A stretch of 64,000 nucleotides of DNA from Aerococcus loyolae (GCF_002871915.2 NZ_CP126958.1:1612001-1676000), one strand, 5' to 3'. Shown: positions 47,315 to 55,536, counted from the stretch's first letter. The notes: generated from the letters alone by a model not told the origin. Made by a program: numbers and translations.

Positions 47315-47434
47315 GAGTGCGACAAGCGCAAAAAGAGGGGAGACCATTGGAAGAAGTTTGCAGTAAATCCTCAAAGAGGATTTGCAAAGACTTCTGAAAT
47401 GGAGCTCACCTCGCGCTTGGAGCAGGTTTGGATA
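47315..47434 (+). repeat. Intergenic hairpin repeat, type I, copy C3
   Basis: Starts GAGTGCGACAAGCGC and ends GGAGCAGGTTTGGATA. aagcgc (47324-47329) pairs with gcgctt (47413-47418); CCATTGGA faces GAAATGG; inner arms AATCCTC/GAGGATT with a three-base loop. It is followed at once by the start of copy C4. Confidence 0.8.
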
Positions 47435-47518
47435 GAGTGCGACAAGCGCGTCAAGAGGGGAGCTGGGTATACAAAAAAGACTGGTTTTTATACCAGCCTT
47501 CTTAACTTTAGTCACACG
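47435..47518 (+). repeat. Intergenic hairpin repeat, type I, partial copy C4
   Basis: Begins GAGTGCGACAAGCGCGTCAA, like C3, then departs from the pattern; it contains a hairpin, TATA-AAAAA and TTTTT-TATA type, at about 47467-47494, and no complete family structure. Probably a truncated copy joined to C5, which lies in the opposite orientation. Confidence 0.6.
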
Positions 47519-47637
47519 CTTAAACATGCTCCAGTCACAGGACGAACGTCCACTTCAAAAACTGTCAAAGCTCAGGCTAGCTGAGCTTATAACAGTTTTC
47601 TCCAGTGTTTTCGTCCTCTGGCGTGACTGTCGCACTC
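47519..47637 (-). repeat. Intergenic hairpin repeat, type I, copy C5
   Basis: On the minus strand it starts GAGTGCGACAGTCACG six bases after the rpoE stop and ends GGAGCATGTTTAAG. Arms: gtcac (47534-47538) with gtgac (47623-47627); aggacgaa (47539-47546) with ttcgtcct (47610-47617); aaaactgt (47557-47564) with acagtttt (47592-47599); AGCTCAG with CTGAGCT at the tip. Invariant loop ACTGGA/TGAAGT. Confidence 0.8.
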
Positions 47638-47643
47638 TGATAT

Positions 47644-48285
47644 TTAGAAGTCGTGGTCGTCTTCCTCTTCGTCTTCCAAGTCCTCATCATCGAGAATGGT
47701 TAAGTCGCCTTCCAGACCATCTTCTAAGTCATCTTCGGTTTCATCATCACCTAACTCATCCAAGTCAGATTGATAATCTTTCAATTCGTCATTTTCGTCA
47801 CTATCTTCATCGTCGTCATCCACGTCGACATCGTCATAGTCTTCTTCGTCGTAATCTTCATCATCAAAGTCTGCTTCATAAGCATCAACATCTTCTGGGT
47901 CATCGGCATTGTAGTCGATCATGTCCTCATTGCCTTCATCAAAGACGTTGACTTTCTTACGACGGGAAGTCTTATGTTTTTCTTTGATATCTTCATCATC
48001 CATGGAAGAAACAATGGCTTCGTTAATGGAATCAATTGGGTACCAAGCCCGTAAGCCCCAGCGGTTTTCACCCAAGGAAATGAAACTTCCATCAGTATTT
48101 AATTCGGTATAGAAGGTGACCATGCGTTGAGCCACTTGGTCATCGGTCAAGTCAAGATATTCTTGCACAGCTGCTAATAATTGATTGAAATCATAAACTT
48201 CATTACTCTCAGCCAAAATTTCATAAGCCACTTCTAATAAAGATAGCTCCTCCTTATTTTGGTGGTCTAGGCGTTGTAAGTTCAC
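47644..48285 (-). CDS. rpoE: DNA-directed RNA polymerase delta subunit
   Basis: 213 residues. The N-terminal HARE-HTH domain (LSLLEVAYEILAESNEVYDF, TFYTELNTDGSFISLGENRW) is followed by about 110 residues of almost pure Asp/Glu, the hallmark of the delta subunit that speeds RNA polymerase recycling in Firmicutes. It starts with GTG after AAAGGATG. In many relatives pyrG and murA follow; here pyrG is absent and about 1 kb of repeats separates it from murA. Confidence 0.95.
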   Translation of the reverse strand: MNLQRLDHQNKEELSLLEVAYEILAESNEVYDFNQLLAAVQEYLDLTDDQVAQRMVTFYTELNTDGSFISLGENRWGLRAWYPIDSINEAIVSSMDDEDIKEKHKTSRRKKVNVFDEGNEDMIDYNADDPEDVDAYEADFDDEDYDEEDYDDVDVDDDDEDSDENDELKDYQSDLDELGDDETEDDLEDGLEGDLTILDDEDLEDEEEDDHDF

Positions 48286-48333
48286 TCAAGCGTCATCCTT
48301 TCAGGCTAAAAAATTTGTCATACTCTATCTATT

Positions 48334-48774
48334 TTACACTACATCATAAGTATATTTCAATTGCAATTGATATTGGCCCAATTCTTGGTCCAAGTCTTCA
48401 AAAATTCGGTAGTGGCAGTTAATCCTGCCCCCTTCTTCAAACTCTTCCACCTCGATCTGGTCCAGTTCACTGGACAGACTTAAGTTAGGCAAACCCTTGA
48501 TCCGGTAGAGAAAGCTCTGCCTTTTTCCCAGTTCTAAGGGAATCGTGGCCTGGACAGAATGACCTGAGCGCTTAATGGTTAGGCCCTGCTTGTGGTCAAA
48601 CTTCAACCGCACCCGGCTCTTAGCTCCTTGAAAATCTTCTTCATATTCAATAAAGAAAGCGTGGGGATGGGCAAAGTAAGTGCCTTTTTGGTCGATGATC
48701 AATTCCTGCTTTTCCCCCGCCTGCTGGATGTGGTTGACGCCACGGATATGAATGGTCTCCTTCATTCTACTCAT
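48334..48774 (-). CDS. DUF1934 family protein (YwiB-like)
   Basis: 146 residues from ATG 48774 (AGGTGG upstream; the frame opens five codons earlier). A small beta-barrel protein of the DUF1934/calycin-like family: HIRGVNHIQQAGEKQELII at the start and GQYQLQLKYTYDV at the end are typical. Function unknown. It lies 48 bp before rpoE, the same neighbour as in several Lactobacillales. Confidence 0.82.
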   Translation of the reverse strand: MSRMKETIHIRGVNHIQQAGEKQELIIDQKGTYFAHPHAFFIEYEEDFQGAKSRVRLKFDHKQGLTIKRSGHSVQATIPLELGKRQSFLYRIKGLPNLSLSSELDQIEVEEFEEGGRINCHYRIFEDLDQELGQYQLQLKYTYDVV

Positions 48775-48918
48775 TAGTCCACCTCTCACTCTTTCACTGT
48801 TTTTTACAAAGTAGTCTGTTTCTCTTCAATGAGTATAGCATAGGTGAATTTTTTTAATAAAGTCAAGGCTTTTTCCTGCTTGTCTGGTCACTGAAAGGGG
48901 CTTTGTTTATTCACTTTA

Positions 48919-48927
48919 TGCTATAAT
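48919..48927 (+). promoter_or_regulatory. Extended -10 promoter of lipL
   Basis: TGCTATAAT, 28 bp before the lipL start codon. Confidence 0.6.
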
Positions 48928-48954
48928 ATAGGCAAATTATTGAGGAGGGATTGC

Positions 48955-49815
48955 ATGTTAATCAAGAATTATCTTCATCAGGGGCCAAGGCTAAGAATCG
49001 CCCGTCTCAATGTGCACTACGCCAAGGAGACGCCCTTACTCCCTTTTGCCGTTGACGACTACCTATTAAACGGCCTCAACAAGGAAGCCCTCCCCTACGA
49101 TTTGATTTTACACACCTGGACCACCGACCCCACCCTCATTCTAGGCATGCAGGACACCCGCCTACCCTATCTGAATCAGGCATTGGAAGCCGTCGAAGAA
49201 AAAACCCCCTACCAAGCGGTGGTGCGACCGGCCGGGGGCTTGGCGGTCATTAGTGAACCTGGGGTAGTCAATTATACCCTCCACCTGGGTCCCCATAGTT
49301 ATCCCGATAAGCTGAGTATTGACCAGGCCTACCAAATCAAGGTCCAACTCCTCCAGGACTTACTGGCCCCCTACCAACTGCAACTAACCACCGGAGAAGT
49401 GAGTGATTCCTACTGCCCGGGTAAATTTGATGTCAGCTTAGCAGGTAAAAAAATTGCCGGTATTGCCCAAAGACGGATTGGTGGAGCCATTGGAATCTTT
49501 ACTTACCTCTCCCTTTACGGTCAACAAGATTACCGCGGCCAAGTGGTGAAAAAGTTCTACCAACTAGGTAAGCAAGACCAAGCCACAAAAACCAAGTACC
49601 CTATCATTAACCCCGACAGCATGGCCAACCTCAAGGCGAGCCTGCCCAGACTCCAAAGCACAGACCAAGTGACCGAGGCCTTTGAAGAAGTCATTAGCCA
49701 AGACTTAGGGACTTACTTTGAAGAGATCGACTTGGCGGCTTTAGATCAAAAGATTTTACATGACCAGGTCCAACGCATGATCAAACGTAACCAACGTTTA
49801 ACTGAAGGAAGGTAG
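48955..49815 (+). CDS. lipL: Octanoyl-[GcvH]:protein N-octanoyltransferase / lipoate ligase-like
   Basis: 286 residues from ATG 48955 (GAGGAGG six bases upstream; the frame opens five codons earlier). It has the biotin/lipoate protein ligase fold: VVRPAGGLAVISEPGVVNYTL, then SDSYCPGKFDVSLAGKKIAGIAQRR with the Cys and Lys expected in LipL-type amidotransferases. It moves octanoyl or lipoyl groups between GcvH and 2-oxoacid dehydrogenase E2 proteins. It is followed by an HD phosphohydrolase six bases later. Confidence 0.85.
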   Translation: MLIKNYLHQGPRLRIARLNVHYAKETPLLPFAVDDYLLNGLNKEALPYDLILHTWTTDPTLILGMQDTRLPYLNQALEAVEEKTPYQAVVRPAGGLAVISEPGVVNYTLHLGPHSYPDKLSIDQAYQIKVQLLQDLLAPYQLQLTTGEVSDSYCPGKFDVSLAGKKIAGIAQRRIGGAIGIFTYLSLYGQQDYRGQVVKKFYQLGKQDQATKTKYPIINPDSMANLKASLPRLQSTDQVTEAFEEVISQDLGTYFEEIDLAALDQKILHDQVQRMIKRNQRLTEGR

Positions 49816-49821
49816 TTATTT

Positions 49822-51189
49822 ATGTCATTTGAAGAAGCTAACCGCCGGATCCGGGAAAAAGTCTTCCGTGACCCGGTCCATGGTTATATCCATATCCAAC
49901 ACCAAATCTTTTTAGACCTTATTAATACCAAGGAATTCCAACGCCTGCGCCGGGTTAAACAATTAGGCACAACCAGCTTTACCTTCCATGGGGCGGACCA
50001 CACCCGTTTTGCCCATTGCCTGGGGGTTTATGAAATTGCCCGCCGGATTGTCAACCAATTCCAACGCAATTATCCCAGTCAAGAGCCAGGCGACGGTTTG
50101 TGGGATGACCAAGAACGCCTAGTGGTTCTCTGTGCTGCTATCCTCCATGATATCGGCCACGGTGCCTTCTCCCACACCTTTGAAAAACTTTTTGGTACTG
50201 ACCATGAAGCCGTCACCCGGGCTATCATCATGTCCCCTGAGACGGAGGTCAACCGAATCTTGACTACCGTTTCTCCTGATTTTCCCAATAAAGTAGCTGC
50301 CGTCATCAACCACAGCTACCCCAACCCCCAAGTGGTCCAACTGATTTCGAGCCAATGCGACGCCGACCGGATGGACTATCTCTTAAGAGACTCCTACTTT
50401 ACCGGGGCTGAATATGGGGCCTTTGACCTCAAACGGATATTACGGGTCATGCGTCCTTACCAGGGAGGGATTATGTTTGACTATGCCGGCATGCATGCGG
50501 TGGAAGACTATATTGTCAGCCGCTATCAAATGTATATGCAGGTCTACTTCCACCCGGTTTCTCGGGCCATGGAAATGATCCTCAACCGCCTCTTAAAACG
50601 GGCTAAAGACCTCTACCAAGACAATCCCAAGTACTTTATCAAGCACTCGCCACTCTTGGTGCCCTTTTTGAAAAATGAGTGGGACCTCACCGACTACCTC
50701 CATGTCGATGATGGGGTGATGGAAACCTACTTCCAACACTGGATCTTAACCAGTGATGACCCGATTCTGGTGGACTTGTCCAAGCGTTTCATCAACCGTA
50801 AGCCCTTTAAGTCGGTCACCTTTGACTCCAATGCTCAAGCAGAAACTGCCCAAGATCTCCAAGAGAAGATTGGACAAATGGGCTACGATATTAACTACTA
50901 TACTGCCTATAACAGTAACTATGACCTGCCCTATGACCTCTATGACCCCAGCAAAAAGAACCCCCGGACCCAGATTGAATTATTGGAAAAAGACGGGACT
51001 ATTATAGAACTGTCGGAAGCCAGCCAGCTCATCCGGGCCTTTACCGGCCAAGAACTAGGTGATGAGCGCCTCTATTTCCCTAATGAACTCTACTACGGGA
51101 AGAACCATGACAAGATCAGCCTCTTTGAACCTGATTTAAAGGCTATCCATGACATGACCAAGACCGGTAAATTAAAAGCCCTAGATTAG
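49822..51189 (+). CDS. HD-domain phosphohydrolase (YwfO-like, dNTPase-related)
   Basis: 455 residues. Signature: KVFRDPVHGYIHIQHQIFLDLI, TRFAHCLGVYEIARR, LHDIGHGAFSHTFE (His-Asp pair) and SSQCDADRMDYLLRDSYFTG. This is the SAMHD1/dGTPase-like group; YwfO of Bacillus is a Co2+-dependent dNTP hydrolase. It probably trims dNTP pools. Co-transcribed with lipL. Confidence 0.92.
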   Translation: MSFEEANRRIREKVFRDPVHGYIHIQHQIFLDLINTKEFQRLRRVKQLGTTSFTFHGADHTRFAHCLGVYEIARRIVNQFQRNYPSQEPGDGLWDDQERLVVLCAAILHDIGHGAFSHTFEKLFGTDHEAVTRAIIMSPETEVNRILTTVSPDFPNKVAAVINHSYPNPQVVQLISSQCDADRMDYLLRDSYFTGAEYGAFDLKRILRVMRPYQGGIMFDYAGMHAVEDYIVSRYQMYMQVYFHPVSRAMEMILNRLLKRAKDLYQDNPKYFIKHSPLLVPFLKNEWDLTDYLHVDDGVMETYFQHWILTSDDPILVDLSKRFINRKPFKSVTFDSNAQAETAQDLQEKIGQMGYDINYYTAYNSNYDLPYDLYDPSKKNPRTQIELLEKDGTIIELSEASQLIRAFTGQELGDERLYFPNELYYGKNHDKISLFEPDLKAIHDMTKTGKLKALD

Positions 51190-51200
51190 TTTAACAAGTT

Positions 51201-51241
51201 AAAAAAGCCTTCCCCGCTTGATGTGGGAAGGCTTATTTTTT
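51201..51241. terminator. Bidirectional terminator
   Basis: AAGCCTTCCC and GGGAAGGCTT arms with A6 before and ATTTTTT after. It ends both the lipL-HD transcript and, from the other side, the aminotransferase transcript after it has crossed the repeats at 51274-51586. Confidence 0.85.
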
Positions 51242-51273
51242 AGCTTATGGTTTCATGGGAGCTTGTCACACTC

Positions 51274-51444
51274 TAGTCAAAACGTGTTCCGGGTGCAGAT
51301 CGATCTCCACTTCACTAAAGTGCAAGAAATTCTTTTCAAGAATTTTTGCTCTTTAGCTCCAGTTGCTATAGCTGTTCGAAGCTTTAGCGAGTTACAGATA
51401 TAGTATGCGTAGCTCTATCGATCTTTGGTACACCCGTCACACTC
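51274..51444 (-). repeat. Intergenic hairpin repeat, type I, copy B1
   Basis: On the minus strand it starts GAGTGTGACGGGTG and ends GGAACACGTTTTGACTA. gggtg (51291-51295) pairs with caccc (51431-51435), atcgat (51299-51304) with atcgat (51417-51422), and ctaaag (51315-51320) with ctttag (51351-51356). The core 51356-51415 is 58/60 identical to copy A. Another GAGTGTGAC, without a unit, follows at 51265-51273. Confidence 0.85.
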
Positions 51445-51586
51445 TAGTTGAGTTCAGACGCCAGCCTTGAAGTTGAGCTCGGAAGGGTGAGGGGATGTCC
51501 TTTCAAAAAAGCTGAACGATCAGCAAGCTGATCTTATCATCTTTTTCTCCAAGGAATCTCCCTCCCTGATCCTTCCTCACATCCTT
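51445..51586 (-). repeat. Intergenic hairpin repeat, type II, copy B2
   Basis: On the minus strand it starts AAAAGGATGTGAGGAAGG directly at the aminotransferase stop codon and ends GAACTCAACTA. The tip is an uninterrupted hairpin, GATCAG-CTTG-CTGATC, the site that is split in copy C2. Next to its end is the right end of a further type II unit (CTTCAAGGCTGGCGTC), so it is itself composite. Invariant loop TTGGA/TGAAAGG. Confidence 0.8.
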
Positions 51587-52735
51587 TTAACCTAATTGGT
51601 CAACAAAGTTTTTTAAACGTTTCAATCCTTCTTGAATGGATTCGTAAGAAGAGGCGTAGGAGAAACGGACATAGCCTTTACCGGCATTACCGAAGGCAAA
51701 GCCTGGTATCACCCCGACCTTGGCTTGGTGGGCTAGGTCAAGGGCAAATTGTTTGTCATCACCATGATATGATTCTGGTGCCTTGATAAAGATATAGAAG
51801 GCTCCAGCTGGGTGAACAAATTCTAAACCAATCTTAGGTAATTCTTCTAAGAGCAGGTCGCGGCGACTCTTAAATTTATCACGGGCTTCCACGACGAAGT
51901 CATCACACTCATTATAGGCAGCTATGGCCCCGTGTTGATCAGGGGTAGACACGCTGGTAACCATGGTTTGGTGGGAAACCAAGCCTTGGGTCACGTAGCC
52001 ATCAGGCATGTGGATGAAACCAATCCGAAGTCCGGTCATGGCGTAACTCTTGGAAGGACCATTGAGATAGATGGTTTGGTTGGGGATTTCGTTGTAGATG
52101 GAATAATGGTCTTGGTCATAGATCATGTCTGAATAAATTTCATCACTAATGACAAAGACATCATAGCGTTTAATCACTTCGGCTAATTCACGAATTTCAT
52201 CCTTGGTATAGGTATTCCCAATCGGATTATTAGGGTAGTTTAGGAGGACTAAACGCGTCTCTGGGTTAGCGTCCAAGCTTCGTTCCAAGGCCTTAGGGGT
52301 TAACTTGAAGTCGGTTTGGCTGGTATCTAAGGTTACCAATTCTGCCCCCGCAATCGCTGCTGTCATTTCATAAAGGCCAAAGAAAGGAGAAGGAACAATA
52401 ATTTTATCGCCTTCATTAATGAAAACATCCATAGCGATCTTTACAGCTTCGGTGACCCCATTGGTAATAATCACATTATCAGCTTTTAAATCAAGATCTT
52501 GGGTACGTTTAAAATAAGCAACGATGGCCTCGACCAATTCTCCAAGCCCCTTAGCCGATGCATAGTGGGTCTTATTTTCATCTAGAGCCTTTTTGATGGC
52601 GTCTTTAACCGTTTCAGGGGCATTAAGATCAGGCTCCCCGATCGTGAAGGGAAGTAGACCATCAATTTGGGCAAAAGTTTCAGCAAACTCGCGAATAATA
52701 GAGGGGGCTGTATTTAAGTAACGATGATTTATTTT
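51587..52735 (-). CDS. PLP-dependent aminotransferase, class I/II (aspartate/aromatic type)
   Basis: 382 residues from GTG 52735, with AAGGAAGG upstream (the frame opens 11 codons earlier). The PLP lysine is in LNGPSKSYAMTGLRIG; other landmarks are LPFTIGEPDLNAPE, LLNYPNNPIGNTYT and VISDEIYSDM. Fold type I aminotransferase resembling AspB/PatA; the amino acid substrate cannot be fixed from sequence by eye. Its stop codon touches the hairpin repeat B2. Confidence 0.9.
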   Translation of the reverse strand, partial: KINHRYLNTAPSIIREFAETFAQIDGLLPFTIGEPDLNAPETVKDAIKKALDENKTHYASAKGLGELVEAIVAYFKRTQDLDLKADNVIITNGVTEAVKIAMDVFINEGDKIIVPSPFFGLYEMTAAIAGAELVTLDTSQTDFKLTPKALERSLDANPETRLVLLNYPNNPIGNTYTKDEIRELAEVIKRYDVFVISDEIYSDMIYDQDHYSIYNEIPNQTIYLNGPSKSYAMTGLRIGFIHMPDGYVTQGLVSHQTMVTSVSTPDQHGAIAAYNECDDFVVEARDKFKSRRDLLLEELPKIGLEFVHPAGAFYIFIKAPESYHGDDKQFALDLAHQAKVGVIPGFAFGNAGKGYVRFSYASSYESIQEGLKRLKNFVDQLG

Positions 52736-52922
52736 CACAAAAAATCCTTCCTTTCCTTTAGAAAACATTAGATATATAAATTTTTATTGATTATTATAGC
52801 ATAGAAAATATGAAGTGGCGGAAAATATAAAAATTCCTCGCTATAGTTGAGGAGTAGCTATTTTGACTGACTTCCTTTAAAATATAGCTAATAATGATGC
52901 TTTTAATAAAGGAGTAATAGAC

Positions 52923-53951
52923 GTGTTTGAAACCAGTGAAGAAAAAGCAGCGCTAAAAAAAGAAAAAGACCAAGCCAGAAAGGTCTACCAAAGCAATCAA
53001 AAACGGGCTAAAGACCTCGACCAACCTTGGCGGCAGTACTTCTTCCAGTGCCAGGCCTATCTCTACACCCATGCCGAACCCCAACTGACAATCGATGAAG
53101 ACCTGACCCAACTCCTTGACCGTTTGGAAGGGGCCCAAACCCGCCATCTCTTACCCAAATACCTCTTTCCGAATGATGCCGAGGCCTATGCCCGCCAGAT
53201 TATCAGAAGGCACCACTTAGTCACTATCCATGACCAACCCCACACCCTGACTAAGTACCTGTTACTCTTTCTAGTCATTTCTTATGGCTTTTACGCCCTC
53301 TTAATCTTTTTTCAAGGGTTCAGCGTCTATCATTCTTTGGGACAGGCTTTAAATATGCCCCTACCCCTAAGTGTCCTGGGTCTTTTATTGGAGCTTTTAC
53401 TCTCCATCATGTTTATCTTTTTTGCCTTTCAATTCACCCGATCCAGTGACTACGGAGATGCTTGGAATGAAGGCTATAATTGGGTCTACTTAGTCATTAT
53501 TACCATTATTCTCCTCCTCATCGGCTTAGTTCCTTATTTTTCCTTACTTTACCAAGTCTTAGTCATTAAGCTCCCCATTTGGCTGGTCTTTCTACTCATC
53601 CTGACCGCCAGTGGCTACCTAATCTATGACAAGGCCTTGGCTAGCCCAGACAAGGAAAAGCAAGATCTTGATGATGACCAGGAAGAAGAAAACGATGATG
53701 ATGTCCGTCTGGCTAGCGGACATGGCCATGCCTTAGAGGCTGATGACCTTGAAATTGAGGAAGACAGGACGAATCGGACCGGAATTTGGGAGACCTTACT
53801 CTTCAATACCCCACTGATCAGTCGGGCTTCCTACCGGTCGCAAAAGAAAAAGCGGGCCAAGGCTGAAAAAGAAGCCAAGCTCAAGGCTGCCCGCCAAGAA
53901 AAACATGACCAAGACAGTGAAAAAGATAAGAAAGGGGAAGATCAAGAATGA
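52923..53951 (+). CDS. Multi-pass membrane protein with charged tails (possibly DUF1129-like)
   Basis: 342 residues. A charged cytoplasmic N-terminus (about 1-110) with LTQLLDRLEGAQTRHLLPKYLF is loosely like DUF1129 proteins. Then come four or more membrane segments (about 112-240) and a long C-terminus rich in D, E and K. Function not recognised. It starts with GTG after AAAGGAG. It overlaps the start of the oxidoreductase by four bases, so the two are coupled. Confidence 0.7.
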   Translation: MFETSEEKAALKKEKDQARKVYQSNQKRAKDLDQPWRQYFFQCQAYLYTHAEPQLTIDEDLTQLLDRLEGAQTRHLLPKYLFPNDAEAYARQIIRRHHLVTIHDQPHTLTKYLLLFLVISYGFYALLIFFQGFSVYHSLGQALNMPLPLSVLGLLLELLLSIMFIFFAFQFTRSSDYGDAWNEGYNWVYLVIITIILLLIGLVPYFSLLYQVLVIKLPIWLVFLLILTASGYLIYDKALASPDKEKQDLDDDQEEENDDDVRLASGHGHALEADDLEIEEDRTNRTGIWETLLFNTPLISRASYRSQKKKRAKAEKEAKLKAARQEKHDQDSEKDKKGEDQE

Positions 53952-55048
53952 AAATAGCGATCATTGGTGGAGGAATTGTCGGTTCGGTGACTGCCTTTTA
54001 TCTTAGCCAGACTGACTGCCAAGTCACCCTTTACGATCGTGGCATGGGTCAGGCCACTAAGGCAGCAGCCGGCATTATCTGCCCCTGGTTCTCCAAGCGT
54101 CGCAATAAGCCATGGTACCGGATGGCCAATGCCGGGGCCCATTTTTACCCCCAATTGATCAGCGATTTATCCCAAGCAGGCATCACTTCCCAGGCCTACC
54201 AAAAACGGACGACCTGGCTTTTGAAAAAGCGGGAAAAAATGCTTGATGAACTCATGGCCATCGCTAACCGTCGTAAGGAAAAGGCCCCGCTTATTGGTCA
54301 GATCCGTCGCCTAAATCCTAGCCAGGCTCATTCGGCCCTAGCTCCTTGGACTTATGACCAGGACCTGATTCAAATTGATTCTGGAGCGGCCGTTATTGAC
54401 GGCGAATTACTCTGCCAAGAACTACTCAGCGCAGCCCAAGCTAAGGGACTGACTATTATCCCTGAAGCGGTCTCCATTGACGCCATTCATTCAACCCAGG
54501 TCATCATTCAAGAAGAAAGCTATGACCGGGTCATTATCGCAGCAGGCGCTTGGCTAGGAGAAATCCTGGCCCCATACACAGAAAGTGTGGATATCCGGCC
54601 TCAAAAGGGTCAATTATTGGTTTACGACCATATCAGTCAGGCTGAACAATGGCCGCTAATTATGCCTGAGGGTCAAGCGGACATCATTCCTCACCAGGGC
54701 CAACGCCTCTTCTTAGGGGCCACGCATGAAAATGACCAAGGCTTTGACCTGACTCCCGACCTAAACGCTTTAGAGGAAATCATGACAACGGCTCAGGACT
54801 TACTGCCCGCCATTGATTTTTCAAACTACCAAGCCCTCAAGGTCGGCACCCGGGCCTATACCAGCGACTTTGCCCCCTTTTACGGGCCCCTGCCTAAATA
54901 TGACCACATCTATGTCGCTTCTGGCCTAGGCTCTAGCGGCTTAACCACCGGGCCCATTATCGGCCACGAACTCGCCGCTATGGTCACAGGCAGCGGTTTA
55001 CAGCTCGATCCCAGTGACTACCCGGTTGAAAACTACATTAAATGCTAA
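53948..55048 (+). CDS. FAD-dependent amino-acid oxidoreductase (DadA/ThiO-like)
   Basis: 366 residues. The dinucleotide-binding start IAIIGGGIVGSVTAFYLSQ is followed by the acidic end of the second strand (TLYDRG). Late motifs VIIAAGAWLGEIL, VDIRPQKGQLLVYD and YVASGLGSSGLTTGPIIGHELA are typical of DAO-family proteins (D-amino acid dehydrogenase, glycine oxidase, sarcosine oxidase). The substrate is open. Coupled to the upstream membrane-protein gene by ATGA overlap. Confidence 0.88.
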   Translation: MKIAIIGGGIVGSVTAFYLSQTDCQVTLYDRGMGQATKAAAGIICPWFSKRRNKPWYRMANAGAHFYPQLISDLSQAGITSQAYQKRTTWLLKKREKMLDELMAIANRRKEKAPLIGQIRRLNPSQAHSALAPWTYDQDLIQIDSGAAVIDGELLCQELLSAAQAKGLTIIPEAVSIDAIHSTQVIIQEESYDRVIIAAGAWLGEILAPYTESVDIRPQKGQLLVYDHISQAEQWPLIMPEGQADIIPHQGQRLFLGATHENDQGFDLTPDLNALEEIMTTAQDLLPAIDFSNYQALKVGTRAYTSDFAPFYGPLPKYDHIYVASGLGSSGLTTGPIIGHELAAMVTGSGLQLDPSDYPVENYIKC

Positions 55049-55054
55049 TCAAAT

Positions 55055-55097
55055 AAAAAGCGAAACTAGCCATTGCACTAGCTTCGCTTTTTATTTG
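55055..55097. terminator. Bidirectional terminator
   Basis: AAAAAGCGAAACTAG and CTAGCTTCGCTTTTT arms between the convergent oxidoreductase and mscL genes. Confidence 0.85.
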
Positions 55098-55136
55098 CCT
55101 ACAATAAACGAGTCGAGTCGCTTTCCGTCTGAATTT

Positions 55137-55505
55137 CTATTTGTTCTTTAATAAATCACGAATTTCCGTTAATAAGACTTCTTCATTACTTGCTTTAGCT
55201 GCTTCCGCTTTCTTTTCTTCATGTTTGAAGTGGCTAAAGGCTTTAACAATAAAGAATAAGACCAGAGAAATTAATAAGAAAGAAATAATAGCGTTAACAA
55301 AGTTCCCTACACCAAATGTGGCGCCGGCAACTTCAATGCTATAAGCCGACAAGTCGATGTTGCCTAAAATAATCCCTAATAGAGGCGTTAAAATATCTTT
55401 AACCAGGGAGTTCACAATAGCGGTGAAGGCAGTCCCCATAACAACCCCGACGGCTAATTCAATCACATTCCCCTTAGCAATAAAAGCCTTAAATTCTTGT
55501 AACAT
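55137..55505 (-). CDS. mscL: Large-conductance mechanosensitive channel
   Basis: 122 residues, two membrane helices. The start LQEFKAFIAKGNVIELAVGV and GTAFTAIVNSLVKDILTPLLG are diagnostic. It opens on membrane tension during hypo-osmotic shock. The C-terminal helix AEAAKASNEEVLLTEIRDLL is also typical. It sits 31 bp after the DUF218 gene. Confidence 0.96.
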   Translation of the reverse strand: MLQEFKAFIAKGNVIELAVGVVMGTAFTAIVNSLVKDILTPLLGIILGNIDLSAYSIEVAGATFGVGNFVNAIISFLLISLVLFFIVKAFSHFKHEEKKAEAAKASNEEVLLTEIRDLLKNK

Positions 55506-55536
55506 ATCATAATCTCCTCTCTAGATAAAAAAACTC

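Noticed and set aside
46984-47527. Short open frames inside the murA-rpoE gap
   Set aside because: They cross hairpin repeats, run in several frames and have no ribosome binding sites or recognisable products.
46962-47637. CRISPR array
   Set aside because: The repeats are 115-180 nt nested hairpins in both orientations, not short direct repeats with equal spacers, and no cas genes are near.
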